NCBI GenBank assembly: GCA_028571685.1
Contig: CM053143.1
Location: forward strand, 51,267,208 to 51,331,207
Length of the DNA: 64,000 nt
Direction: 5' to 3'
Source: Heterohyrax brucei
Taxonomy: Eukaryota; Chordata; Mammalia; Hyracoidea; Procaviidae
Below the pieces are notes generated by a model. The model was not told the origin of the DNA, searched no databases, and worked only from the letters and a program-made list of their open reading frames with translations. A program made the translations under genes and the position numbers. Shown piece by piece: positions 12,532 to 59,385 of the stretch. How positions within the stretch are numbered: the first letter of the stretch is position 1; every line of letters begins with the position of its first letter.

Positions 12532-12808
12532 CAGGAATGGATTGGACTTGGCTACACGGAGTGACCATGTGTGCACTTTATGATTCTATGCATCTATAGG
12601 ATGTTGTCCTGCTGACCTCTTACTGGAGGAAGGGGAGTGGGTGGAGAGAAGGGGATAGGAGATTGCTCGGAGGATAAGACATGTATGGAGCAGAGCGCAA
12701 GACTGTGCTGTCACCAGGCAGGGAGAGCAGTGGGAGCTGCATACAGGTGGGCATGTAAATTTATATGGGAATGTGCATTTTCATTCAATCATAATAAAAA
12801 AACAACAG
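12532..12808 (+). mobile_element. L1 3' end, strongly 5'-truncated
   Basis: About 275 bases matching the last part of the L1 3' UTR seen at 47060-47337, ending CAATCATAATAAAAAAAC. No ORF content. Confidence 0.88.
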
Positions 12809-13895
12809 CAAAGTACATGTCTTTAATAATTCCTTCTTGTTTTCCTTAACTTTGCTGGAGGCTATTTAAAACAAACATTTTTGAGATTGATTTTGCTGAT
12901 CTGTTATTTCACTTACTATTAATTTTCACTTATTTCCTTCTAATTTCTTTAGGCTTATTTTGCTGTTCTACTTTATTTGAATTGTTACTAAGTCTTCAAT
13001 TTAAGTATATTCTTTAGCACATAAGCTTCTCAAACAGTGCTTTAGTTGCAGCCTCTCTTTTATATGCAGCTTATACTTAAAATTTTTTGAGCTCTCATTT
13101 TATCCAAGTGCTTGGGAACAAAGACAAAAATCTCTGCACTTACAAAACTTACATTCTAGGGGGTAAGACAGAAATGCTTCAAAAATAACAGGGGAGTTAC
13201 ATAAATACACACACAAAAACAAGTGCTGTGTGGGAAAAGGGTACATCTGAATAAGTTTGTATTGTCATTCAGTTGGAAGCATTTTCTAATTTTAAACACG
13301 ATTTAACATTGCTAGAAGTTAACTCTTTCAAGCCTATGGCCACATGGAATTTCTTTTTTAGGAATCCACAGGAGCATTGGGCTGTTCATGAAAACCTGAA
13401 TTACGTGGTATTTGCGGTATTTGCTGAGACTTGCTTTGTAGTCTACAACATTAATTTTCATAAATATTCCATGTGTACTTAAAAAGTTCTCCCTAACAGT
13501 TTAGTGGCAGACTTTATGTAACTTCATTAGGTTTAGCATTTCACACTGTGTTCAATTCTTTTATGTGCTACTGACTGACTACCAATAATCACTGTCATGT
13601 GGATCTCAACTTCCTTAACTGTCATCTGCTTTATACATTCTGAAGCTGCTGTTTCAGGATTGTTAACGTTCCTGGTGAGTTGTTTCTGTCATTATCAAAG
13701 ATGGATTTTTATTCCAACATCTGCTGTTATTTTTTTCTTTTACCTTAAAATCAATTTTTCCTGATGAACAATTTGGAAGCTTCTTTGCTACATTTTTAAA
13801 GATTTGTGATGACTCACTTCTTAAAAGTATTTTATTGTGTTTCCTGAGAAAGTTCAGACGCAAACTAGCTTCCCATTTGACAGCTTCTACACAAG
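12809..13895. other. Unassigned sequence
   Basis: About 1.1 kb of AT-rich, repeat-poor DNA. No coding exon or RNA gene recognised. Confidence 0.35.
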
Positions 13896-13899
13896 CTGT

Positions 13900-14070
13900 C
13901 AGAAGCCCTGGGGGTGTAGTGGTTAAATGCTATGGCTGCTAACCGAAGGTCAGCAGTTCCATTCTGCCAGGTACTCCTTGGAAACTCTAAGGAGCAGTTC
14001 TACTATGTTCTATAGGGTTGCTATACAGTTGGAATCAACTCGACAGTAGTAGGTTTCATTTTGTTTTTAT
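13900..14070 (+). repeat. AfroSINE
   Basis: Nearly complete: GAAGCCCTGGGGGTGTAGTG, GCTGCTAACCGAAGGTCAGC, GGAGCAGTTCTACTATG and the tail TTGGAATCAACTCGACAG. Confidence 0.88.
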
Positions 14071-14179
14071 GCAAGTTGTTTAATGACATTACATTTTTCA
14101 CAATGTGTCAACATTCCCTATTTGTGTTCTGGTTGTTCTTTCCAAGTGCTCTATTTTCCCTACCTCATATCTTCTCATG

Positions 14180-14800
14180 TTTGCTTTAGGATAACTTTTC
14201 ACCTTTTGGTCTCAGACAGATGGTTTTTTAATGGTGCACTGTAGTCCTGAATAATATCCCTTGTATGCCAATCTGTTAGTTTTCAAAAAGGTAACCTCAG
14301 CATAGTTTCAGTTCCAGATTTAAAGAGTATCTCGGGATGATGGATTCCGAGTCCTGCAATCTTAATTGGTCCATTAACTCTGGACTTAAGATTTCTGAGT
14401 TCTGTTCCACATTTTCTCCCATTCTATCAGGGTCCATCTCTGATAGACCTCATTAGATCTGTTGGCAGTAGCAGCCAGGCTTCATCTCATTTTTCTGGTC
14501 TCAGGGTAGATGAAGCCTTGGCTTGTGTAAGCTGTTAGCCCTTTGACTAGTTTCTTCCAGATTTTGGTTTCTCATCAGTACTGATGAGATCACTAGCTGT
14601 ACTGCAGATGGCTGCTTACAAGATTCAAGACCCCAGATGCTCTTCATCTCAGTAGAATGTGGAACACAAACTTTGTAAACTCCAGTATGCCAAATGATTT
14701 GAATTGTCCCATGAGACTAAGGTCCCAAGCCTTCAAATACAGAAAACCAAACCTGCAAGGTTTTTGGTTATGTCTGAGAAGTATTAGTGATTGTATCCTC
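14180..14800 (-). mobile_element. Older L1 3' UTR fragment
   Basis: It shares the ordered blocks of the older L1 tail at 30345-31470, for example CAAGACCCCAGATGCT and GTAGAATGTGGAACA, but is more diverged. It has no coding content. Confidence 0.65.
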
Positions 14801-14804
14801 TGAA

Positions 14805-14912
14805 TACATGTGTGCACACACATGTAAATGTACACATAATTATGCATGTACATGCATGTATACCTGTACCTACCCAGATACACATATGCCTGTATACATA
14901 CACACGTGATCA
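14805..14912. repeat. Degenerate alternating purine-pyrimidine (TG/CA/TA) tract
   Basis: Imperfect ACACATG / TGCATG / GTATAC runs over about 105 bases. Confidence 0.75.
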
Positions 14913-15733
14913 CACTCTTTTTCTGGTTATTGTTGGTATGGAAATTGTTCTTTTCTTGGCGTATCTTTTCTTAGCCATTTATCTTCAATTGTTATGTCCT
15001 TCTGTCAAAATATCACTGGAAAGGCCATATATAGATGGTCTTTAAACTGTCAAGTTTAGAACACTTAAACACTTATTACAGTTATTAACATTTATATTTC
15101 AGCTTCTTTTTTTGCATGCAACATGTTTTATTTTTATTACATGTTGTTTCCCAATTATTTTCTCATAAATTACCTAGTCCTTGTTATTTCTAAAACCAAC
15201 ACAAAAAAGCTTTCAGGTTTATACTACTTTATTATTTAGGAAGTCAAGCGTAACAGCCCCTTCTGATATTTTTTCAGGCTATATAAACCATTCTGGGCCT
15301 ATTTCTTCACCTATAAAAAAGAGGTAACAATTCTGAGGCTAAAGTATTGGGAGATATTAAACAAACAAAAGACATTCCTTTTTTTTTTTTTTTTAACCTC
15401 TTTCCTTCCTTTTTAACTACCAGGGGCAAAGATTTCTTTTAATTAAAAAAAAAAAAAAAATCGTATCTAACAGACCTCCAAGTCTTCCACACAGGAGGAA
15501 CCAAACAGGGATGAAATGTCTGCTGGTCAGCCCTCTAGACTTTAGACATATTCATCTGCATTTATTTCATTGAGGAGTTTAAAGCAGAAGTTCCTAGCAT
15601 ACACATATTTAAAATTATATGCAAAATTTCACATGCATGAGGTATACACACTTTTCTGGATTCAGGGTTCATATCCTTCAAACTTTACAAATTGTCTAAC
15701 CCTTAAAGATTAGCTACCAATGCTCTAATCTTG
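14913..15733. other. Unassigned sequence with poly(T) and poly(A) runs
   Basis: Homopolymers: T run at about 15379-15395 and A run at about 15446-15461, the latter preceded by TTTAATT. No gene seen. Confidence 0.4.
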
Positions 15734-15734
15734 A

Positions 15735-15869
15735 CCCAAACCCTTTGCTGTTGATTTTTATTCACAGTGACCTTACAGGACAGTTTCCAAGAAACACCTA
15801 GTGGATTCAAACTGCCAACCTTTTGGTTAGCAGCCATAGCTCTTAACTGCTATGCCACCAGGGTTTCCA
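15735..15869 (-). repeat. AfroSINE
   Basis: Reverse copy: CCAACCTTTTGGTTAGCAGC, GCTCTTAACTGCTATGCCAC, ending CAGGGTTTCC. Confidence 0.9.
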
Positions 15870-17980
15870 ATTTTGACCAGAAAACTTCATTCATTTTCTT
15901 ACCCCAACATCCTAAGCTATAATATACATTTTCATGAGGAACAGCAACATCAATTCTCAGAGGAGGTGTTAGCTCCCCTTTCTTAGTGTCTTCAAAGTCC
16001 TTTCTTTCTAGGTTTTCTCTTCCAATATGACAGTTCCAACATTAACAAACTACTATCTTAGTTTTAGAATCAACAGGATGCGAAGATTTGAAAAAATTGC
16101 TAATCTAATCAAAATTCACTGCAAGTAAATTTCTGTAAATGATCCTGATGACCTGTCTACAAACTATTCTCCTATCAGTGAATGTCAATATGCAACAATG
16201 AAAACTCAGGTGGGCAAAACTCATGGTTCAAAGGAATATAGATAGATATATGGTAGACATATTTATTACAATTGCACAACCACTTGACAATGTGCTCTGC
16301 CATCCCAAAATAACTGACTGCATTTGTTATCCACTGCTACTTGTCTGTTCACTAAAGTGAAGATTGCAATTTATACACATATTAAATGTTTTATATACTT
16401 TGATACTACCACATGTGAACATTTTTATGGATATGTTTGTGAACCAAAACTGTATGCCAGATATATATTCTTAGAACATTATCTACTTCACAGATATTCT
16501 GATGTCTGTTTGTTGAAGCTAAAGATCTAGTACATACAAAACTCCACTAGTTTTACAGACATACCACACTTGATTATGATTTTCTGCAAAGCACTGGTCA
16601 TAATTATATTGAAAAAGAATCAGGAAACTGAGAAATGAAATATATTAAAATTTTCTTGAAAAAAGAGAAATTATTAGCTAGTAACAACTAACCTGCCAGA
16701 AGTTATTTTATGCTAATGACTAGAGTCAAAGTCACTATGTACACAAATTATTTTAATAATGGCTGAAAAAGAAAAAATAACTTGGATGTCATGTTGTTTA
16801 TACTAAAACAATTCAGTAAATTCATTAAAACATCACTTCTGTATACTGTGGTATTAAATAACAATGGCTTTATCCTATCAAGTATAAAAGGTAACCACTT
16901 TAACGTGAGTCTTCCTCCAAGACTTAAGCCATTCAATTTTACTTCAGGGGGAAAATTACAATTCTTTGAAGTTTATTTTATCTAGATTTCCAATTCTAAT
17001 TACATTTTACCATTTGTAACGTGGGTACATCTAAATGATTCAAAGAATACTTTAAGTCCTCAGAAGAAAAACAATTATTTAAGAAACTATAAGACTAGAA
17101 AAACACAAAGATGCTTAACACATAAATGTAACAGGAAAGCAGCAAAAGATTAAAGGAGTCCAAACAAACTATTTTGAATGAGTTGTGACCTTTGTGATTT
17201 TGTTACATTTGTATCTGGATTAAAAACAAGGGATGCTGGTTACTTAATATACAATACACACAAAACGGATCACTTTTGGTCCAAAACTATGTAAAAGTAT
17301 TGTAAGGTTAGAATGTGAAAAATCTACTTGCCACTAATATATTTTGGATATACTATGTATGGAAATTTGTAAGGTGGCTTATCAAGAAATGAACTTATAG
17401 CCAAAAGATTCTTAGCAGTAAGATTTGGTATAAAATAGAGACAAAGGTAATAAAATTAGCTATCAAAATGACAGAATTATCAATAAAAATTTTTATAAAG
17501 CTATGAAATGAGAGCTAAAGGATAATCTAAAACAAAGCAAGCAAAGTATACTAGAGAAAAGCACAAGTTATTTAAGTCTAGAACTAGAAAAGATGATAGC
17601 TAAAGCAAGGTAATAGCAAAGAGTAAGATCCTTTTATAGATATGTGCTGTGATACCATTAAATTAGAATACACTAAATTTCACCGATCTCTTTATGTAGC
17701 GAATTACTTTTCAGATATCAATAGATTTTACTAATAATCACCCTGTGACTTACTGCCTAACAGCAAATTAGAGATTCCACAACAAATATCATACTACTAA
17801 CTTTTTGGTTATGGATTCTGACCAACTGAATTCAATGTCATGATTCAAATATTAGTTTTATTTCCTTGATTTGAATGTTTCAAGTCATTTGACATAAATT
17901 GAGTTTAACAAACAGACTCTTCCTTTTAATACTTACTCTAACAATATGCTACGGGTATCCTTAGGGATCTACAGACGAAA
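15870..17980. other. Unassigned repeat-poor AT-rich sequence
   Basis: About 2.1 kb with no recognisable coding exon, RNA gene or young repeat. The open frames are short and without known motifs. Confidence 0.35.
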
Positions 17981-17984
17981 GAGG

Positions 17985-18012
17985 CACCACCAATAGGTGG
18001 TGACCTATTGGT
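17985..18012. other. Two overlapping perfect hairpins
   Basis: CACCACC-AATA-GGTGGTG (17985-18002) and ACCAATAGGT-GGTG-ACCTATTGGT (17989-18012). They cannot both form at once. Confidence 0.85.
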
Positions 18013-18024
18013 ACTACACCCTCT

Positions 18025-18205
18025 CTGCAAAAAACCTGCTGCTGTTGTATTGATTCCAACTCACAGCAACTCTATCACACATTCAAATTTTCTTCTAAGC
18101 AGTTGCACTTTGTTAACATTCTTAAAATTCAAGGTACCCCTTTTTTTGCTTAAAGTAATTACTTCCACACTTAGCAAAACAAAACAAAACAAAACCCAAA
18201 ATCAT
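18025..18205 (-). repeat. AfroSINE fragment followed by (AAAAC)n
   Basis: TTGATTCCAACTCACAGCAA is the reverse complement of a SINE tail. The AAAAC repeats lie at about 18175-18196. Confidence 0.55.
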
Positions 18206-18318
18206 TTAGGCAAACATCGGGCAATACTGTAAACTCTAAGCTGTTTTGTTACGAAACTTATTAGTATATGGAAAGAACATATTTAGTGGGTTTTATGAGA
18301 GACATGATAGAAAATAGC

Positions 18319-18849
18319 TGACATCATGGATTGAGTTGTGTTCCCTTCCCCCCAAATATGTGTAGCCATGTGGCTAGGCCATGATTCCCAATATTTTGTG
18401 ACTGTCCTCCATTTTGTGATTTTCCTGTGCTGTATGTTAAAGGATTAGGGTGGGACTGTAAATCCCTTCATAGGATTACGGCCCTGCTCCACTGTGAAGG
18501 AGTTTCCCTGGAATACGGTTTGCTCCACCCTTAATCCTTTCATCCTACAAGATGAAAGTAAAGAGAAGCAAGCAGAGAACTGGGAACCTCACACTATCAA
18601 GAAAGCAGCACCAGGAGAAGAATGCTTCCTTCAGACCTGAGGTTTCTGTGCCAAGATGCCCCCTGAACAAAGAGTGATGCAGTACCAGACTTTCCTGCAG
18701 AGCCATCAAGGGTGAAAGCCTTCCTCTGGAGCGGACATGCTGAATTTGGATTTGTAGCCTACCGTGGTCTGTGTAAGAATAAACCTTCCTTTGTTAAAGT
18801 CATCATCTCTGTGGTATTTCTGTTAGAGCAGCACTAGCTGACTACAACA
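18319..18849 (+). mobile_element. Solitary MaLR-like LTR, copy 1
   Basis: It starts CATCATGGATTGAGTTGTGT and ends GTGGTATTTCTGTTAGAGCA ... CTACAACA. The start and end match the ERVL-MaLR (MLT1-like) LTR layout. About 530 bases with no internal coding region attached. Confidence 0.7.
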
Positions 18850-19424
18850 GTTGATTTTTTTTTTTAAAAGCCTTCTTCTTTGGTCTGCATTAAATTTTTG
18901 TTACTTTTTATCAGAAGATTATTTGTTTTATATCACAGTTTTAAAATCTGAACAAAAGGTTAAGTTCAAATCTGACAGATTTTTTTCTGATCAAAAATAC
19001 CTTCTCTGACTACTTTGAGAAAATTTAGGCTGTTAAAATGGGCTGTTATAAAAAATACTGTAGTAAAAGTATAGTAAGATTCTAGAATTAAATTTTATAA
19101 GCAATCTGACTGGTGACATTTGAGAAGGTATTACTGGCTAACTTTACTGAATCAATGTACCAGACTTCAAATTTAATACTGACAGTCAATAAAGTATATC
19201 TCTCATCAAGTTTTAAAAACTCAGTTTCACAAAGCTGAATTCCACTTAAAACTCAAACTTCCAAAGTTTAAATAACCACAAAATAACATTTACTGTAAAA
19301 TGAAGTTTTCTGCTATAAAATTCTAAAAGGTGAAATTATGTTATCTAGCTACTGAAGACTATGTATATATGTACACTGATGGCAAAGGCTTTAACTGTAG
19401 TGGACTACTACCAAAGAAACCATT
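18850..19424. other. Unassigned AT-rich sequence
   Basis: No feature recognised. Confidence 0.35.
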
Positions 19425-19625
19425 TACCATCAAATTCATGCCAACTCAGGGTGAACTCATGGGTTCCAGAGTAGAGCTGTGCTCCACAGCATTTTCAGTG
19501 GCTGATCTTTTGGAAGCAGACAATCAGGTTTTTCTTCTAAAGTGCCTCTGGGTAGACTTGAACCTCTCATCTTTTGGTCAGCAGCTCCAAATATTAACCA
19601 TGTGTACCATTCAGGGACTCCAAAG
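19425..19625 (-). repeat. AfroSINE-related SINE, long form
   Basis: On the reverse strand it begins GGAGTCCCTGAATGGTACAC, with internal AGGTTCAAGTCTACCC (B-box-like). It explains a chance 120-codon open frame across the same bases on the other strand. Confidence 0.75.
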
Positions 19626-20979
19626 CCCAAGTATTAAAACAAAACCAAACCAAGCCAAGACACTCCTAATGAGAATGTACATAGGCTTATAATTCAAACT
19701 TATGAAAATAGAAGGATGCTCATATCTATACAGGATCAAAGAGAAGTCAGCTATTTTGATTACTACATTCAAATATCTACTACCTTTAAATATGGATAAT
19801 ATTTCAATACAGTTAAAGGTATGTCAATTTTGATAAAATGCTTTACTACTGTCATGTAGTTGTATTGCCATCTGGACCACAAAATTCACTCTAAATATAA
19901 AGACTTCTATCTAGGAAGTAATCATAGTAAAAATTGATCAAAAATATCTAAAAATTCTTTATTACTCTCCTTGGGCTTTTAAAGTCTTATTATTTTAACA
20001 CTGAGATTATCTGTTATTTCAATAGTCAAATTTTTTGTGTGCTGTTTCTAGATTTTTTTAAACTTAAGAAATCTGTATATGCTGCTAAGGAATTAAAATA
20101 TCTGACACTTCCTTTTGTTATACTACTTAACAAACTTTATTTTTATAATAATGACTAATAATTGGCTATCAAGAATTGGTTTCTGAAACCAAAATAATTT
20201 ACACTTCTTCATGGAGATAACAGTGTGTTAACGTGTGTTTACTGATCACTCCAAATGTTGCCTATAAACTTAGCTCTCATTTACTAAAGGCAAATATTCT
20301 ACTTTGCTATGTATCTTTTAAAGTAACTTCTAAAACAGTGGCTTTTTATTTTGGAAAAAAATAATTTTTGTCTAGCATTGAGTATTTCGATACAGATTAA
20401 AATTAAATAGACCACTAATATCCTACTCAGAATTGTATTGATAACATTCTCTCTCATTAACATAGTCAATAAACTGCAAGGCTAAAGGGCTTTTGAAAAT
20501 TTTCTTTAGTAGAATGGATAGGAAAATTATTATTTTAGATGTACTTAACTTATTAAACAAAGTATTATCTAACTGCAAGAACTGAGTGTTATACATCTGA
20601 CTAAAACACAGAACTACATAAATGAGTTAAGAAAGTAGGAATTATTAAGGTCAGTTTATACTGGTCAATTCAGATTCTGAAACAGCTATATTCCCATATT
20701 TATTCCCAAGAAGTTTCTGAGGTATAGCTCTTAAAGTAGATGGAGGTTTTCTTATTAACTCAAGATAAAGTTACAAACTCCTTATATGTACTGTATATAC
20801 CTCCTTTTACAACCTTCATGCTCTTCCTGTAGTACACCTATATGTTCAACACACAAATAAAAGTAACTGGTGTATGTTTTTAAAAATGTATATCATAAAA
20901 TAATACTAATAGACATAGTTATTTCACTTTAGGAGTACCACTAGAAGAACAGTTTAAGGACAAGTAGACATTTAAAACT
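19626..20979. other. Unassigned AT-rich sequence downstream of HSPA4L
   Basis: No gene or clear repeat. It may include distal 3' UTR if a distal poly(A) signal is used. Confidence 0.35.
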
Positions 20980-22621
20980 CCTATACTGGGCGTCTCTGTA
21001 ACTTCTGAATACACACAAGGGGACACTTCCTCCCACCGAGGCTGAACGACAGTCCCTACAGAAAGCGCTGCTCCGTGCTCCCCCCTCAGTGCAGACTACA
21101 TGGTAGAAACAAACATCTCTCTTAGAGAACTAGTTGTTAGAAATAATGACTATCCCTAAAGATATTACACTCTCAATTTTCATTACTTAAGAAAAGTCAG
21201 TGTTAGTTTCTCTTAATACAAAGACTTAGCTTTGGGAAAAAGTAAGCCTTTCAAATTTTCACCTAGCTCAATCTAGCTCACTCACATTAAGTACACTAGC
21301 GCCCCTGCATTGCCTATGCTTCTTTCTCTTGCAGGTTGACACGCCATGTCAGTTTTCTCCATACTTAAACAGTTTCAAGTCTGTACAGAAATGAACAAAT
21401 GTGAACAAGTCTGGTGAAGCACAGATCCAATCCTTAATGCAGCTTAATTATACAGTCCCTTTTCCCATATTATTTATATAAAAAGCACCAAAACTGGAGC
21501 CAAGTTTTTCAACAGGTAATGTAACAGCAGGAACTATAATTTAATCATATCATATCATATTACACTGTGTAACATTCTATATTTTGCCTGTAGATACGTA
21601 ACACAGGTAAGTTTATTACAAGCATTATTTCCTAAGCTTTATGGTATAAGTGTTCTTTTTCAAGTATGAGCACTTACTCAACAGTGTTTATAACATTAAA
21701 TCAGTGATAAATGTATATAATGTAATACATTGTGCCATTTCTCCCTAACCTGTTACTACTAACAAAATCAACTAAGAAAACCAAACAACCATGAAAACCA
21801 GAACAAGGCTATCAATATCACAGATGCATATCTGAGTAGGTCAACAGCACTGTCTCCTTTACATGTAGGTATTTTCATCAAAAAAAAAAGTTTCTACATT
21901 TTTAGGCTAGCATGACTTGAGCAGCAGCTGGTATTCAGGACAAGTAGATCTGAAAAAAAGTTTCAAGTGACAAAAACACTGAGGTAACCCAGAAAATATC
22001 ACAAACCAAGCAAACTGATGCTGGTACTACTGTAACATAAAACTGCTTTCCCTTTCAACTGTTTTCATTCATGTACGTGATAGTAACAAAGCCCTGGACT
22101 TCTCATGATACATCAATGAGATGGACTAATTCATCAGCGAACCTCTTGTTTTAATGTTTATAGTGTAACAATACAGTTACTAGAAAACGGTCAGTGTCTC
22201 AGTGGCTTTAAACCACATTTTTTTCCCCTAAAATAATGATGCAATTAAGTTTATGCTTCTGCAACAACAGCACAATACAGTACTTTTTCCTCTATAAAGA
22301 GCTGAGATTTATCCAAGTAGAAGCTTTAAATAAGGTAGATTGTTGCCAACTATGTATGAATCTGGCATGTTTGATATAAAGTATACTAGCAAAGCTTAAA
22401 CTGACTTGTAAATCTATATTCAGCTAAAGCTTCACATAAGCAGCAACGGAAATGAAGAGAGGTGCATTCAACATAAAAGAATTTTCAGAACTACTGCAAA
22501 AAACAAATGACAGAAAGTGGTTAACAACAACTGAACATCTGTTGTGTGTACCAGACATAAAGGAGGAATGGACCGTGTGGTTACTTGCACTGTTCGAATT
22601 ATGTGAAGGAGAAATTAAGAG
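20980..22621 (-). other. HSPA4L: Probable HSPA4L 3' UTR, left limit unknown
   Basis: Repeat-free, AT-rich sequence directly after the stop. Reverse-strand AATAAA hexamers (TTTATT on the plus strand) occur at 21612-21617, 20699-20704, 20345-20350 and 20136-20141, and any of these could be the polyadenylation signal. I cannot choose among them without transcripts. Confidence 0.5.
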
Positions 22622-58408
<35,787 letters not shown>

Positions 58409-58469
58409 TCACTTCACTGATACTGCATATTAATACACAATGCAATAATAAAAACCATTACCTCCATTC

Positions 58470-58625
58470 AGACACTAATAGTGAGTCCACAGGCCAGGGT
58501 AGAACTGCTCCATTGAGTTTCCAAGGAGCACCTGGTATATTTGAACTGCTGACCTTTTAGCTGGCAGATGTAGCACTTAAGGGTTGCTATAAGTTGGAAT
58601 TGACTTGATAGCAGTGGGTTTGTTT
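58470..58625. repeat. Fold-back AfroSINE pieces
   Basis: A reverse AfroSINE (58475-58580: TTGAGTTTCCAAGGAGCACC; TTTGAACTGCTGACCTTTTA) is followed at once by a forward tail (GGGTTGCTATAAGTTGGAAT; TGACTTGATAGCAGTGGGTT). Confidence 0.75.
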
Positions 58626-58679
58626 CTATTTTTTTTACCCATCTAGACCCCTGTAACATTAATCATCTTATAGCACACA

Positions 58680-58744
58680 GAATCCCTGGGTGGTACAATC
58701 CATTAAATATTTGACTACTGGTTGAAAGGCTGGCAGTCTGAACC
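58680..58744 (+). repeat. AfroSINE head fragment
   Basis: GAATCCCTGGGTGGTACAAT to CAGTCTGAACCCACTT, then cut by BovB. Confidence 0.75.
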
Positions 58745-59385
58745 CACTTGCTGTTGCTGTTGGGTGCTGTCAGTGACCCTACGCACAACAGAATGAAACA
58801 CTGCCACAATTGTTTTTATGCTTAAGCCCTTTGCTGCAGCCACTGTCAATTCATCTTACCGATTTTTCTCTGACCCTCTGCTCTACCAAACATGATGTCC
58901 TTCTCCAGGGACTAATCTCTCCTGACATGTCCAAAGTATGTAAGATGCAGTCTTGCCATTTTTGCTTCCAAGGAGCACTCTAGTTGTGTGTACTTCTTCT
59001 AGAACAGATCTGTTTGTCCTCTTGGTGGTCCATGGCATATTAAACATTCTTCTCCAATACCACAATTCAAAGGCATCAATTCTTCTTCTGTTTTCTTTAT
59101 CCATTGCTCAGCTTTAGCACGCATCATATGATGTGACTGAAAATACCACGGCTTGGTCAGGCGCACTTTAGTCTTCAAGTGACATCTTTACTTTTTTATA
59201 CTTTCAATACTTTAAAGACATCTTTGCAGCAGATTTTCCCAGTGTGATGCATACTTTGATTTCTTGACTGCTGCTTTCATGGACATTGACTGTGGACCCA
59301 AGTAAAACAAAATTCTTGACAACCTCAATCCTCTCTCCATTTACGAAGATGTTGCTTACTGGTCCAGTTGTGAGGAATTTTGTTT
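58745..59385 (-). mobile_element. BovB/RTE 3' part, interrupted by young L1
   Basis: The reverse strand reads the end of the RTE ORF (RRIDAFELWYWRRMFNMPWT in the frame at 59104-58883) and the 3' end with GACATCATGTTTGGTAGAGC. It stops at TGGTCCAGTTGTGAGGAATT near 59385, where the L1 poly(T) starts. The rest of the BovB should lie beyond the L1, outside the window. Confidence 0.83.

Noticed and set aside
19330-19692. A 120-codon open frame on the plus strand
   Set aside because: Most of it lies over a reverse-strand SINE. No known domain, no splice or coding context.
1-22000. The neighbouring gene PLK4, expected downstream of HSPA4L by mammalian gene order
   Set aside because: No kinase exon seen. 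In other mammals the gap is large, so it probably lies left of the window.
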